Positions 43,577 through 52,854 of a DNA stretch of 64,000 nucleotides are shown here, piece after piece. This stretch comes from Micromonosporaceae bacterium KJ-029 (GTDB lineage Bacteria > Actinomycetota > Actinomycetes > Mycobacteriales > Micromonosporaceae): assembly GCA_005402585.1 (NCBI GenBank), contig BIFP01000057.1, positions 20,727-84,726 of the forward strand, in the 5' to 3' direction. Both the position numbers and the translations under genes were made by a program. The number at the start of each line of letters is the position of its first letter. Position 1 is the stretch's first letter. A model generated the notes under the pieces. The model was not told the DNA's origin, did no database searches, and worked only from the letters and a program-made list of their open reading frames with translations.

Positions 43577-43834
43577 ATGACCACTCCTCCCATTCAGCCC
43601 GGGTATCCCCAGGGCGTTTCTGACAAGAGCAAGGTCGTCGCGGGCGTCCTGGGCATCCTGCTGGGCGGCCTCGGCGCCGGCCGCTTCTACACGGGCCACA
43701 CCAAGATCGCGGTGCTGCAGCTGGTCGTCAGCCTCTGCACCCTCGGAGCCGGCGCCCTCTGGGGCCTCATCGACGGCATCATGATCCTGGTCAACGGTGG
43801 CACCGACGCTCAGGGTCGCCCGCTGCGCGACTGA
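43577..43834 (+). CDS. TM2 domain membrane protein
   Basis: 85 residues. After a short polar N-terminus come two transmembrane helices with the TM2 pattern (AGVLGILLGGLGAGRFYTGHTKIAVLQ, GALWGLIDGIMILVNG), including the turn DG between helices. The role of bacterial TM2 proteins is unclear. ATG 43577 is used; the open frame further upstream is not protein-like. Confidence 0.88.
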   Translation: MTTPPIQPGYPQGVSDKSKVVAGVLGILLGGLGAGRFYTGHTKIAVLQLVVSLCTLGAGALWGLIDGIMILVNGGTDAQGRPLRD

Positions 43835-43845
43835 CCGACACCACG

Positions 43846-43877
43846 AAGGGGCCGTGCGGCGATCCGCACGGCCCCTT
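43846..43877. terminator. Bidirectional terminator between TM2 and NUDIX genes
   Basis: AAGGGGCCGTGCGG and its perfect complement form a 14-bp stem with a CGAT loop, 11 bp after the TM2 stop. A/T-containing ends on both sides suit termination of both convergent transcripts. Confidence 0.9.
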
Positions 43878-43940
43878 ATGGCGTGTATCGAAGTCACAGC
43901 CGCGCCGGGACCTCGACACACGCCCTGGTCGCGGACCGGG

Positions 43941-44546
43941 TCAGCGCGGCAGCGGGGAATCCGCTCGACGCAGCACCGACCAGCCGGCGTCACGGGCCCG
44001 GGCGGCGGCGAGCAGCCCGGCCACGCAGGACGCGTTGGTGATCTCCCCGGCCAGCACCATGCCGACCGCCTCGTCCAGGTCGATCCGGACGATCTGGAGG
44101 TCGGCCTCCTCGTCGCGGCGGTCGTGCCGCTGCGCCGATGGCACGTCGCCGAGGTCCCGGGCCAGGAACACCCGGACCAGTTCGTTGGTGAACCCGGGTG
44201 AGCTGTGCAGGTCGACCAGCACGTCGAGCCGTCCGGCGGTGAGGTCGACCTCCTCGGCCAGTTCCCGTATCGCCGCTGCGGCGGGGTCCTCGCCGGTGAC
44301 GTCGGTCAGCCCGGCCGGCAGCTCCCACAGCCGCCGCCCGACCGGCTGCCGGTACTGGCGGATCAGCACCACCTGTCCGGCGTCGTCCAGCGCCACCACC
44401 GCCACCGCCCCGACGTGCCGGACGTGATCACGCACTGCGGTCCCGCCGCCGGGCATGCTCACCTCCTCGGTGACCACGTCGAAGATCCGGCCGTGGTAGC
44501 GCACCTCGCGGGACCGCACCTCGTAGTCGTGCTCGACGGCACTCAC
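43941..44546 (-). CDS. NUDIX hydrolase, ADP-ribose pyrophosphatase type
   Basis: 201 residues. The Nudix box is GEDPAAAAIRELAEEVDL, preceded by LWELPAGL and followed by FTNELVRVFLARDL, typical of ADP-ribose pyrophosphatases. It cleaves ADP-ribose to AMP and ribose 5-phosphate. GTG 44546 overlaps the stop of a small bridging ORF (GTGA). Located downstream of pyrG in the same transcription unit. Confidence 0.9.
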   Translation of the reverse strand: MSAVEHDYEVRSREVRYHGRIFDVVTEEVSMPGGGTAVRDHVRHVGAVAVVALDDAGQVVLIRQYRQPVGRRLWELPAGLTDVTGEDPAAAAIRELAEEVDLTAGRLDVLVDLHSSPGFTNELVRVFLARDLGDVPSAQRHDRRDEEADLQIVRIDLDEAVGMVLAGEITNASCVAGLLAAARARDAGWSVLRRADSPLPR

Positions 44547-44626
44547 GCCGCCACCCCGCTGCGCGCGGCGGCGGCGCGGGGCGCCGCGCGGCCGCACCGA
44601 ATGGTTCGCTCGCGAGACTCACTCAC
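44543..44626 (-). CDS. Small bridging ORF (relay peptide) between pyrG and the NUDIX gene
   Basis: 27 codons, starting VSESRERTIRCGRAAP and ending RSGVAA. GTG overlaps the pyrG stop (GTGA), and its TGA overlaps the GTG of the NUDIX gene. The core ERTIRC is shared with the ORF at 52719-52793 and nearly with that at 35670-35744. Confidence 0.5.
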   Translation of the reverse strand: MSESRERTIRCGRAAPRAAAARSGVAA

Positions 44627-46359
44627 GACGCGGAGGCCGCCGTCGCGGCGGTGGCGTTGCGGGTGGACCGGTCCGTGGCGGCGTCCAGGTCGACCGGCAG
44701 CTGGTCGGCCTGCGAGTACGCCACCGCGGCCTGGACGAACGCGGCGAACAGCGGGTGGGGCCGGGTCGGGCGGCTCTTGAGCTCCGGGTGCGCCTGGGTG
44801 GCCACGAAGAACGGGTGCAGTTCGCGGTCCAGTTCGACGAACTCGACCAGCCGGCCGTCCGGCGAGGTGCCGGAGATCCGCAGCCCGGCCTTGGTCAGCT
44901 GGTCGCGGTAGGCGTTGTTCACCTCGTACCGGTGCCGGTGCCGCTCGCTGACCTCGGTGCTGCCGTACGCCTCGGCGACGATCGAGCCCTCGGCGAGCGC
45001 CGCCGGGTACGCCCCGAGCCGCATGGTGCCGCCCAGGTCGCCCTTGCCGGCGACGATGTCCTCCTGGTCGGCCATGGTGGCGATGACCGGGTGCACGGCC
45101 TCCTCGTCGAACTCCAGCGAGTTGGCGCCGTCCAGACCCGCCAGGTGCCGGGCCACCTCGATGGTCATGCACTGCAGGCCGAGGCAGAGCCCGAGCAGCG
45201 GGACGCCGTTCTCGCGGGCGTACCGGGCGGTGCCGATCTTGCCTTCGATGCCGCGGACACCGAACCCGCCGGGGATGACGATGCCGTCGACGCCGGCCAG
45301 GGCCGCCGCCGCACCCGCCGGGGTGACGCACTCGTCGCTGGGCACCCAGCGCAGCTGCACCCGGGCCCGGTGGCCGAAGCCGGCCGCCCGGATCGCCTCG
45401 CTGACCGACAGGTACGCGTCGGGCAGGTCGACGTACTTGCCGACGAGGGCGACGGTGACCGTGCGCCGCGGCTGGTGCACCCGCTCCAGCAGGTCGTCCC
45501 AGCCGCCCCAGTCCACGTCCCGGAAGGAGAGCCCGAGCCGGCGCACCACGTACGCGTCGAGCCCCTCCCGGTGCAGCACCTTCGGGATGTCGTAGATGCT
45601 GGGCGCGTCCGGGGCGGCGATGACCGCCTCGGCGTCGACGTCGCAGTAGAGCGACAGCTTGTGCTTGAGCTTGTCCGGGATGTCCCGGTCGGACCGGCAG
45701 ACGATGGCGTCGGGCTGGATACCGATGCTGCGCAGCTGCGCCACCGAGTGCTGGGTCGGCTTGGTCTTCAGCTCGCCGGAGGGTGCCAGGTACGGCACCA
45801 GCGAGACATGCAGGTAGAAGCAGTTGTCCCGGCCCAGGTCGTGGCGGACCTGCCGGATCGCCTCCAGGAACGGCAGCGACTCGATGTCACCGACCGTGCC
45901 GCCGACCTCGGTGATCACCACGTCCGGGGTACGGCCGTCGTCGTCCGGGTCGCCCATGGCCAGGATCCGCGACTTGATCTCGTTGGTGATGTGCGGGATC
46001 ACCTGGACCGTGTCGCCCAGGTACTCGCCGCGCCGCTCCTTGGCGATCACGTCGGAGTAGATCTGCCCGGTGGTGACGTTCGCCTTGCCGGACAGCGCCC
46101 GGTCCAGGAAACGCTCGTAGTGGCCGACGTCGAGGTCTGTCTCGGCACCGTCCTCGGTGACGAACACCTCGCCGTGCTGGAACGGGTTCATCGTGCCCGG
46201 GTCGACGTTGAGGTACGGGTCGAGCTTCTGCATGACCACGCGAAGTCCTCGCGCGGTCAGCAGATTGCCGAGGCTGGAGGCGGTCAACCCCTTACCCAGC
46301 GAGGAGGCGACGCCCCCGGTGACGAAAATGTGCCTGGTCGTCTGTGCTGAAGGGGCCAA
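44623..46359 (-). CDS. pyrG: CTP synthase
   Basis: 578 residues. The synthetase domain (HIFVTGGVASSLGKGLTASSLG, KLDPYLNVDPGTMNPFQHGEVFVTEDGAETDLDVGHYERF as the usual blocks) is followed by the class I glutamine amidotransferase domain (IPGGFGVRGIEGK, LGLCLGLQC with the nucleophile Cys, and HPELKSRP with His/Glu). It makes CTP from UTP. The start is TTG 46359 with GGGAG upstream. Confidence 0.97.
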   Translation of the reverse strand: MAPSAQTTRHIFVTGGVASSLGKGLTASSLGNLLTARGLRVVMQKLDPYLNVDPGTMNPFQHGEVFVTEDGAETDLDVGHYERFLDRALSGKANVTTGQIYSDVIAKERRGEYLGDTVQVIPHITNEIKSRILAMGDPDDDGRTPDVVITEVGGTVGDIESLPFLEAIRQVRHDLGRDNCFYLHVSLVPYLAPSGELKTKPTQHSVAQLRSIGIQPDAIVCRSDRDIPDKLKHKLSLYCDVDAEAVIAAPDAPSIYDIPKVLHREGLDAYVVRRLGLSFRDVDWGGWDDLLERVHQPRRTVTVALVGKYVDLPDAYLSVSEAIRAAGFGHRARVQLRWVPSDECVTPAGAAAALAGVDGIVIPGGFGVRGIEGKIGTARYARENGVPLLGLCLGLQCMTIEVARHLAGLDGANSLEFDEEAVHPVIATMADQEDIVAGKGDLGGTMRLGAYPAALAEGSIVAEAYGSTEVSERHRHRYEVNNAYRDQLTKAGLRISGTSPDGRLVEFVELDRELHPFFVATQAHPELKSRPTRPHPLFAAFVQAAVAYSQADQLPVDLDAATDRSTRNATAATAASAS

Positions 46360-46496
46360 GGCCTGCTCCCGTGTCGTCCGTAGCGGTCGTGCAGACCGCC
46401 GAGCCGATCAGCGAAGTGATCACGCGATCCACGGGATTCCACGGTAACACCTCCCCGGCGGTGTGTCGGTGCCGCACCCTAGTACGCGCCGCCGGG

Positions 46497-48899
46497 TCAC
46501 CCGGTCGCGACCTCGGCCGATGACCGTACGGCCCGGCCACGTCCACGGCCGGCGCCACCCGGCGGCGCCACCGTCGCGTGCCGGTGCGGCCCTGTGCCGC
46601 CCGGGGCCGCCTCGCTGGCCGCCGCCTGATCCGCCCCACCGTCCGGCGTCGCGGCACCGTCGCCGTCCGGCATGGCACCGCTGTCGGCCCGCCCGGCACC
46701 GTCGCCACGTTCAGCGGCGCCGTCCCGCTCGGTCGACCCCGACCCGGCCTCGGTCGGCCCGCCCTTCGTCGGCCCGTGGTCGGCCGGTCGGTCCCCACCG
46801 GGCCGGGTCCGGTCCGCGGAGTGGTCGAGCACCCGCAGCGCGGACAGCGCCGCCAGCGGGACCACCACGGCGGCCGCCGCGCCGGCCACGTCCAGCGCCG
46901 CGGCACCCAGCACGCCGCCGACCCCGGCGGCCACGGCGGTACCCGCCATCGCCGCGCGGATCGCCGGGTAGATGCCGAACAGCCGCATCAGCCCGCCCCA
47001 CGGCTGGAGCAGCGCGAACCACACCAACAGGGCCCCGGCCAGGGCCAGTACGGTCAGCGGGCTGTTGACCAGGGTCTCGAGGTTGGAGGTGCTGGACCGC
47101 TGCACGGTCAGCCCGGCGGTGCCGTCGCCCAGCGCGGCCAGGAACCGGCCCAGGCTGCCCCGATCGGCGGGCGGACGGCCCAGGTCCACCACCGCGAACC
47201 CGACCGTCACCGCCAGCCCGGCCATCGCCGCCCAGGCGAGCCGGGTCAGGGTCAGCCAGCCACCCGCGCTGATCGCGGCGGCGACGCTCACCCCGGCGGT
47301 CAACGCGATCGCGCCGATCGAGTCGGCGCCCAGGTACGGGCTGCCGACCACCACCACGGCGGCGCCACCCACGGCCACCATGACCGTCGGCCGCCACCCG
47401 CGTGAGACCCGCTGGGCAAGCCAGCCCGCGCTCAGCAGGGCACCGGCGACGAACACCCCGAGCCCGACCGTACCGAGCCCGGCATACCGGCCACCCTCCA
47501 GCGCCGAGTAGCCGATCACACCGTTGAGCTGCAGCCGGGCACCGGTGACCACGTCCACGCCGATGGCCAGCGCGGTCAGCCCGGCCACCGCGCCGAGCGG
47601 GCCCAGCGAGGTGCGGTAGCCCGGGGCAAGCCGCACCAGCAGCGTCGCGGCAGCCAGCAGCACCGCGGTCAGCCCGGCGAACGACACGGCCGGATGCGCG
47701 TTGCGCCACCACGGCACGACCTCCGCGAGCAGGGCCGCCGGCATCGCGAGCGCGGCGGCGACCAGCAGCAGTTCCACGGTCGCCACCACCCGCCGGGACA
47801 CCGGCTTCGGACCGTACGGCCCGGCATGCCGGCGGGCCCGGAGCAGCAGCGGCAGCACCGCCACGGCGAGCGCCACCTGGACCACGGCCAGCAGCGTGAA
47901 GAACCCCCCGGCCACCTGCCGCTGGGCCGCGGCCTCCCGGTCTGCGTCGGCGGGCGCGGCGATCGCGGCGGACAGGTCGGCCGACCGGCCGCCGACCGAC
48001 GCCGCGGGCCGGCCGAGGAACGGCCGATCCGGCATCGGGCGACCCAACGCGGCCACCGCGGTCGGGGCGAGGTCGATCAGTTGCAGGTAGCCCCGGCGGC
48101 CGGTGCTGGACGAGGTCAGCCAGCCCCCCTCCCATCCCGGGCCGTCGGCGACGGCAACGTGCAACCGGGACGGCCGTTCGGTGTCGGAGATGCCCGCGAC
48201 GATCACCAGCGACTGCGGCGGGCGGCCCGCGAGCACCCGGGCCAGTTGCGTGTCCGCCACGCGGGCGGCCGCCGCACGTACCGCCGGATCCTCACCGGCG
48301 ACCGTACCGAGATCGACGATGCTGAGCACGCAGGAGCCGAGCAGCTCGGCCGGATCCTCCGGCAGGGTCGGCTCGTACCGGTCGACCCGGCCGAACGGCC
48401 GGGCGGCGGCCACCGCCGCCCCGGGGCCGACCGCCACCGAACAGCGCACCGACTCCGCCAGCGCGCCCGGCACCGTGCCCCAGGGCAACCGGTCCTGGTT
48501 GTGCTGGACCACGCCCTCCTGCTCCGGCAGGTTCGCACCGATGCGGTCGGGCTGCTCCACCTTCACCTCGACGGGCGGGCACTGCCCGTCCGACCGGCTA
48601 CCGGTCCAGGCGGCGAAACTGCCCGCACCGAGAGTCAGCCAGCCGTCCACCGGGCAGGTGGGCCGGTGCGCGGAACGCACCGACAGCGATCCGATCGAGC
48701 CCTCCTGCGCCATCTGCCACAGCGTGGGGGTGCGCTGCGGATCCACGTCCTCCCAGCGCAACCCGGCCACCCCGACCAGCACCACGTAGTCCGCGGTGCG
48801 CCGCGGCGGCGGCGTCTCCGGGCGGGCCGCCAGCGCGGTGATGCCGAGCACCACCACGACCAGGGTGAGCAGGATCGGGGCGACTCGGCGCAGCATCAC
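46497..48899 (-). CDS. Polytopic membrane protein with extracytoplasmic phosphatase-like domain
   Basis: 800 residues. A signal-anchor (APILLTLVVVVLGITALAA) precedes an outside domain at about 35-310 that recalls the alkaline-phosphatase superfamily (VVLVGVAGLRWEDVDPQRTPTLWQMAQEG, LTLGAGSFAAW, VIVAGISDTERPSRLHVAV). About ten membrane helices follow (330-690), then a disordered cytoplasmic tail rich in Gly, Asp and Pro. Conserved beside murJ and a glycosyltransferase in this lineage, it probably acts in envelope glycopolymer metabolism; the reaction is unknown. It is followed by the glycosyltransferase start/stop overlap (ATGA). Confidence 0.8.
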   Translation of the reverse strand: MMLRRVAPILLTLVVVVLGITALAARPETPPPRRTADYVVLVGVAGLRWEDVDPQRTPTLWQMAQEGSIGSLSVRSAHRPTCPVDGWLTLGAGSFAAWTGSRSDGQCPPVEVKVEQPDRIGANLPEQEGVVQHNQDRLPWGTVPGALAESVRCSVAVGPGAAVAAARPFGRVDRYEPTLPEDPAELLGSCVLSIVDLGTVAGEDPAVRAAAARVADTQLARVLAGRPPQSLVIVAGISDTERPSRLHVAVADGPGWEGGWLTSSSTGRRGYLQLIDLAPTAVAALGRPMPDRPFLGRPAASVGGRSADLSAAIAAPADADREAAAQRQVAGGFFTLLAVVQVALAVAVLPLLLRARRHAGPYGPKPVSRRVVATVELLLVAAALAMPAALLAEVVPWWRNAHPAVSFAGLTAVLLAAATLLVRLAPGYRTSLGPLGAVAGLTALAIGVDVVTGARLQLNGVIGYSALEGGRYAGLGTVGLGVFVAGALLSAGWLAQRVSRGWRPTVMVAVGGAAVVVVGSPYLGADSIGAIALTAGVSVAAAISAGGWLTLTRLAWAAMAGLAVTVGFAVVDLGRPPADRGSLGRFLAALGDGTAGLTVQRSSTSNLETLVNSPLTVLALAGALLVWFALLQPWGGLMRLFGIYPAIRAAMAGTAVAAGVGGVLGAAALDVAGAAAAVVVPLAALSALRVLDHSADRTRPGGDRPADHGPTKGGPTEAGSGSTERDGAAERGDGAGRADSGAMPDGDGAATPDGGADQAAASEAAPGGTGPHRHATVAPPGGAGRGRGRAVRSSAEVATG

Positions 48900-50071
48900 C
48901 GGCGTCCCGTCGACGGCGCGTCGGCGTCGGGCGTGGCCGGCCCGGCCGGGCCGGAGGTCAGCTCGGCGTAGAGCGTGACCAACTGGGCGACGGTCTCCTC
49001 CTCGGTGGTCCAGGTCGCCGCCCGCACCGCACCACGGCGGCCCAGCTCGGTGCGGCCGGGCTCGTCGTCGAGCAGGCTCCGCACCGCCGCGTCGACCGCG
49101 TCGACGTCGCCCGGCGGCACCAGCACCGCGGCGTCGCCGACCAGCTCCGGCAGGCCACCCACCGCGGTCGCCACCAGCGGTACGCCGGCACCCAACGCCT
49201 CCTGCGCGAACAGCTGCCGGGCCTCCCAGTCACTGGTCACCACCGCCAGGTCCGCGGCGGCGAGCAGGTCGGCCACGTCGGTGCGGTGCCCGAGCAGGGT
49301 CACCGGGGCGCGGGCCGCGCTGACCCGGGCGGCCAGCGGCAGGTAGGCCGGCCCGCTGCCGGCGATCACCACGACCGGCGGCGGGGTCCGCTCCCGCCAC
49401 CGGGCGGCGGCGTCCACCAGCACGTCGTACCGCTTCTGCGGGTGCAACCGGCCCACCGAAAGGATCAACGGCTGGTCGGCGGCGACAGCGAACTCGGCGC
49501 GTACGGCGTCCCGACGGCGGCGCGGCGCCGGCAGCGCCGGCGCGGCAACCGGGGCCAGCCGGGCGTCCGTCGCACCCAGCGCGGCGGCACGCTCGACCAG
49601 GTCGGCGGAGGCACCGAGCGTCACCCGGGCGCCCCGGGCCACGATCCGCTCGACCAGCCGGGACAGGCCGCCACGCAACCCGCCGGCGAGCACCGCGTTG
49701 TGCCAGGTGACCACGAGCGGGGCGGCCGGCCGGGCGAGGACCGCGACCAGCCCGGCGCGCAGCCCGTGGGCGTGCAGGACGCTGACCCGTTCGCCGGCGA
49801 GCACCCGACGCAGCACGGTGACCGCACGGGCGTCGGCCGGGGTGGGGCTGGCCGGAATCTCCACCGGCTGGAACCGGGCGCCGGCGGCGACGAAGTCGAA
49901 CTGGTCCTGGGTCGCCGCCGGTCCACAGACCAGCACCGACTCCCCGGCGGCGGTCAGTCCGCGGGCCAGCGCCCGCACGTGCTGCCCGACGCCGCCGGTG
50001 CTGGAAGCGATCAACAGCACCACCGTGCCCCGCCGGTCCGAGGTGGCTGCCGGTTCACTGCTCGCGCTCAC
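48896..50071 (-). CDS. GT4-family glycosyltransferase
   Basis: 391 residues, GT-B fold. The N-terminal half starts VVLLIASSTGGVGQHVRALARGL, and the C-terminal half has LSVGRLHPQKRYDVLVDAA, VVIAGSGP and the E-x7-E region QLFAQEALGAGVPLVATAVGGLPELVGD. It transfers a sugar from a nucleotide donor, probably to an envelope lipid or polymer given the neighbours murJ and the MraY-like gene. GTG 50071 overlaps the stop of a bridging ORF. Confidence 0.9.
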   Translation of the reverse strand: MSASSEPAATSDRRGTVVLLIASSTGGVGQHVRALARGLTAAGESVLVCGPAATQDQFDFVAAGARFQPVEIPASPTPADARAVTVLRRVLAGERVSVLHAHGLRAGLVAVLARPAAPLVVTWHNAVLAGGLRGGLSRLVERIVARGARVTLGASADLVERAAALGATDARLAPVAAPALPAPRRRRDAVRAEFAVAADQPLILSVGRLHPQKRYDVLVDAAARWRERTPPPVVVIAGSGPAYLPLAARVSAARAPVTLLGHRTDVADLLAAADLAVVTSDWEARQLFAQEALGAGVPLVATAVGGLPELVGDAAVLVPPGDVDAVDAAVRSLLDDEPGRTELGRRGAVRAATWTTEEETVAQLVTLYAELTSGPAGPATPDADAPSTGRR

Positions 50072-50184
50072 CGGACCGGTCCTTCGCTCGCGACTGTGGG
50101 GCTCGCAAGCTCACTCCTCGCGCTCACCCACGCCGGCCTTCCGTTCGCGACTGCGGGGCTCGCAAGCTCACTCCTCGCGCTCAC
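50068..50184 (-). CDS. Small bridging ORF made of two tandem 57-bp units, between murJ and the glycosyltransferase
   Basis: 38 codons formed by two copies of a 19-residue unit (VSARSELASPAVANGRPAW, then VSARSELASPTVASEGPVR). GTG 50184 overlaps the murJ stop (GTGA), and the TGA overlaps the GTG of the glycosyltransferase. Because the unit is exactly 57 bp, duplication keeps the frame and both overlaps. Confidence 0.5.
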   Translation of the reverse strand: MSARSELASPAVANGRPAWVSARSELASPTVASEGPVR

Positions 50185-51854
50185 CGGGACACCGTCTCCT
50201 TCCCGTCGCCCCGCTCCGGGGTGTTCCCGTCCTCCCGCCTACCCCGGGACCAGGCCCGGCGCAGGCGTCGACGCAGCCCGGTCAGCAGCGGCTGCAGGTC
50301 CCGCCGGTCGACCAGCCAGACCACGCCGAGGAACACGACGCCGACCACGACTCCGGACAGCATGCCCTGCACCAGCGCCACCCACCGCGTCGGGGTGCCG
50401 CCCCCGGCGTTGACCAACCAGAGCAGCGCCAGCGCGGCAAGGGCGCCCGCCGTACCGGCCAACAACCCGGTGGCAGCGGTCCGGGCGGCGCCGGTCAGCG
50501 CCTCCCGCCCCGCCACCCGCAGCACCGCGACCAGCAGCAGCCCACCGAGCAGAAGCATCCCCGCCGAGTTGGCCAGCGCCACGGCGAGCACCCGGTCGGC
50601 CACCGGGAGCACGGCCGCCAGCGGCAGCGTGGCCAGCAGGACCGCCAGCCAGCCGGCGCTGATGGCGGCGGTGGCTGCGCGGGTCGCCCCACGGGCGTAC
50701 AGGGCCCGCGAGAGCACGGCGAACAGCCCGTAGCCGAGCAGCCCGGGTGCGAAGCCGGCGACGGCGGCGGCGGTGGCCTCGGCGTTGAGCGGGAAGAACC
50801 ACCCGATCGGCCCGGCCGCACCGACCAGCACCGCCGCGCCGAGGAAACTGAGCAGCAGCACCCCACGCAGGGCCACCGACAGGGTGTCCCGGTACGTCTT
50901 GTCGTCTCCGCCCACCGCCGCCGCGGCCAGGGTGGGGTAGGCGGCGGTGGCCAGCGGCACCGCCAGCACCGCCCACGGCAGCAAATAGAACGTCTGCGCC
51001 AGGTTGAACACCTGCGGTGCCTCGGTGGGGCCGCCGGCGAGCCGGTTGAGCATCACCAGCAGCGCCAGCTGCTGAGCGGTGACCGTGACGACGCCGGCCG
51101 CGGCCAGGCCACCCACCCGGGCCCGGGCGTCGGCCGGGAAGGCGTACCCGGGACGCAGCGGCAGCCGCAGCCGCCGCAGCGGGATCAGCAGCGACAACGA
51201 CAGCACCACCACGCCGAGGGTGGTGCCGCCCGACAGGATCAGCTCCGCGCCGCGGCCGGCCTGCGCCACGCTCGCCCCCGTACCGGCGACACCGGCGAAG
51301 GCCAGGTACACCACGATCACGGTGAGGCTGGACAGCAGTGGCGCGATCACCGGCCACGCGAACCGGCGGTGCGCCTGCAGCACGCCGGTGAGCACGATAC
51401 CGATGCCGTACAGCGGCAGCTGTGGCGCGAACACCCGCAGCATCCGGGCACCCGCCGCCAGTTCCTCCGGCGACCGGCCCTCGCTGATCAGGGAGACGAC
51501 CGGGCCGGCGCCCAGCGCCAGCAGCACCGCCAGCGGCACCAGCAGGGTCACCGTCCAGGTGAGCAGGGCGCCCGTGGTCGCCGTCACCGCCCGGCGGTCG
51601 CCGGCCGCGACCGCTCCGGCGAGCAGCGGTACGACCAGGCTCGCCAGCGCCCCACCGGCGACGATCTCGAAGACGATGTTGGGCAGGGTGTTCGCGATGA
51701 CGTACATCGCGCCCAGGTCGCTGCCCTGGACCACCCAGGTGAACACGGCGGTACGCCCGAACCCGGCCAGCCGGCTGAGCACGGTGAGTACGGCGATGAG
51801 CGCGGCCGCTCCGGCCACCCGGCCGGCGCCGGCGAGGGGTGCCGGTCTGGTCAC
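50181..51854 (-). CDS. murJ: Lipid II flippase MurJ/MviN family
   Basis: 557 residues with about 14 membrane helices. The MviN hallmarks are AALIAVLTVLSRLAGFGRTAVF at the N-terminus, IANTLPNIVFEIVAGGALASLVVPLLA and the central NRLAGG/LPWAVLAVPLATAAYPTL blocks. It moves lipid-linked peptidoglycan precursor across the membrane. A basic C-terminal tail follows the last helix. GTG 51854 starts one base after the preceding stop. Confidence 0.9.
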   Translation of the reverse strand: MTRPAPLAGAGRVAGAAALIAVLTVLSRLAGFGRTAVFTWVVQGSDLGAMYVIANTLPNIVFEIVAGGALASLVVPLLAGAVAAGDRRAVTATTGALLTWTVTLLVPLAVLLALGAGPVVSLISEGRSPEELAAGARMLRVFAPQLPLYGIGIVLTGVLQAHRRFAWPVIAPLLSSLTVIVVYLAFAGVAGTGASVAQAGRGAELILSGGTTLGVVVLSLSLLIPLRRLRLPLRPGYAFPADARARVGGLAAAGVVTVTAQQLALLVMLNRLAGGPTEAPQVFNLAQTFYLLPWAVLAVPLATAAYPTLAAAAVGGDDKTYRDTLSVALRGVLLLSFLGAAVLVGAAGPIGWFFPLNAEATAAAVAGFAPGLLGYGLFAVLSRALYARGATRAATAAISAGWLAVLLATLPLAAVLPVADRVLAVALANSAGMLLLGGLLLVAVLRVAGREALTGAARTAATGLLAGTAGALAALALLWLVNAGGGTPTRWVALVQGMLSGVVVGVVFLGVVWLVDRRDLQPLLTGLRRRLRRAWSRGRREDGNTPERGDGKETVSR

Positions 51855-51855
51855 G

Positions 51856-52722
51856 TCAGTCGGCGCGACGGCCCAGCGCGTCGAGTTCACGCAGGCCCGG
51901 GGTACGCGCGATGACAGACGTGAAGCTGACCTTCTCGCTGGCCGCGGTCAGCCCGGCGAGCACCGCGAGCAGCCCGGCCCGGCCGAGCGGGCCGGTCCGG
52001 GCGGCCAGCGCCACGCCGAGCACGGCGCCCAACGCGTTCGCGCCGCTGTCACCGAGCATCACGTCCTCGTCGAGGTCGGCGGGGAGCAACCCGGCGGCGG
52101 CGCCGACCGCGCCCGCGGCGATCCCGCCGTGCCGGCCGGCAGCCAGCGGCGCACCAAGCAGCAGGCCGGACTTCAGCGCCCGGCCGGGCCGCAGGTCGAG
52201 CAGGTTGAGCAGGTTGGCCGTACCGGCCACCACGCCCGCGCCGAGCAGCACGTCGACGCCCCGGCCCAGCGCGCCCTGCCGCCGTCGGTGGCGGTGCCCG
52301 GCCACCCTCGGGTCGGCGGCGAGCAGTGTCGCGGCCCCCAGGCCGGCCGCACCCACGCCGACGATCTTGACCAGGCCGGCGGTGACCCGCCCCTGCCGCA
52401 GCGCGGCCAGGTGCCCGGCGAAGCCCTTGTACGCCTTCTGCTCCGGTCGGCCGCCGACCACGTCGTCGTAGAGGCCGACGGCACCGGCACCGAGCCCGGC
52501 CACCAGCGTCGCCGCCCCCGCCGGCACGCTCGCCGCGCCGCACGCCGCGGCGCCGGACGCGCCCGCCGCGAGCGCCGGGCCGGCGGCCAGGGTGACCGTA
52601 CGGCCGCGGAAGTTCGTCCGTTCCAGCCCCGGCCCGCCCGGGGAGGTACGGATCTCGCGCAGCGCGTACCGGGCGGCAGCCGCCCCGATGCCCGCCACCA
52701 GCAGTCGACCGAGCACCCTCAC
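51856..52722 (-). CDS. MraY/WecA-like polyprenyl-phosphate glycosyl-1-phosphate transferase homologue
   Basis: 288 residues with several membrane helices. Family motifs are GLYDDVVGG (DD pair), GTANLLNLLDLRPGRA (N..N..D region) and VMLGDSGANALGAVLG (catalytic Asp). It lacks part of the standard length (about 320-360), so substrate use is uncertain. Location between steB and murJ suggests an envelope role. GTG 52722 overlaps the stop of the bridging ORF at 52719. Confidence 0.75.
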   Translation of the reverse strand: MRVLGRLLVAGIGAAAARYALREIRTSPGGPGLERTNFRGRTVTLAAGPALAAGASGAAACGAASVPAGAATLVAGLGAGAVGLYDDVVGGRPEQKAYKGFAGHLAALRQGRVTAGLVKIVGVGAAGLGAATLLAADPRVAGHRHRRRQGALGRGVDVLLGAGVVAGTANLLNLLDLRPGRALKSGLLLGAPLAAGRHGGIAAGAVGAAAGLLPADLDEDVMLGDSGANALGAVLGVALAARTGPLGRAGLLAVLAGLTAASEKVSFTSVIARTPGLRELDALGRRAD

Positions 52723-52793
52723 GCCACCGCCCCGCATCGCATGTCGGCGGCGCGAGGCGCCCCGCTGCTGCACCTGATGGTTCGCTCGCTCAC
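52719..52793 (-). CDS. Small bridging ORF (relay peptide) upstream of the MraY-like gene
   Basis: 24 codons, starting VSERTIRCSSGAPRAAD and ending RCGAVA. Its TGA overlaps the GTG of the MraY-like gene (GTGA). Unlike the others, its start lies 61 bp after the upstream stop (steB) and has its own GGAAGGGGAC site, so it could open translation independently. Confidence 0.5.
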   Translation of the reverse strand: MSERTIRCSSGAPRAADMRCGAVA

Positions 52794-52854
52794 GCCGTCC
52801 CCTTCCGCCCGCCGGCGGACATCGTCAGATCGGACACCGGCGTGCACCGTTGGC

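Noticed and set aside
46360..46496. pyrG attenuator or riboswitch
   Set aside because: No initial C-run or hairpin arrangement like that of Firmicutes pyrG was found.
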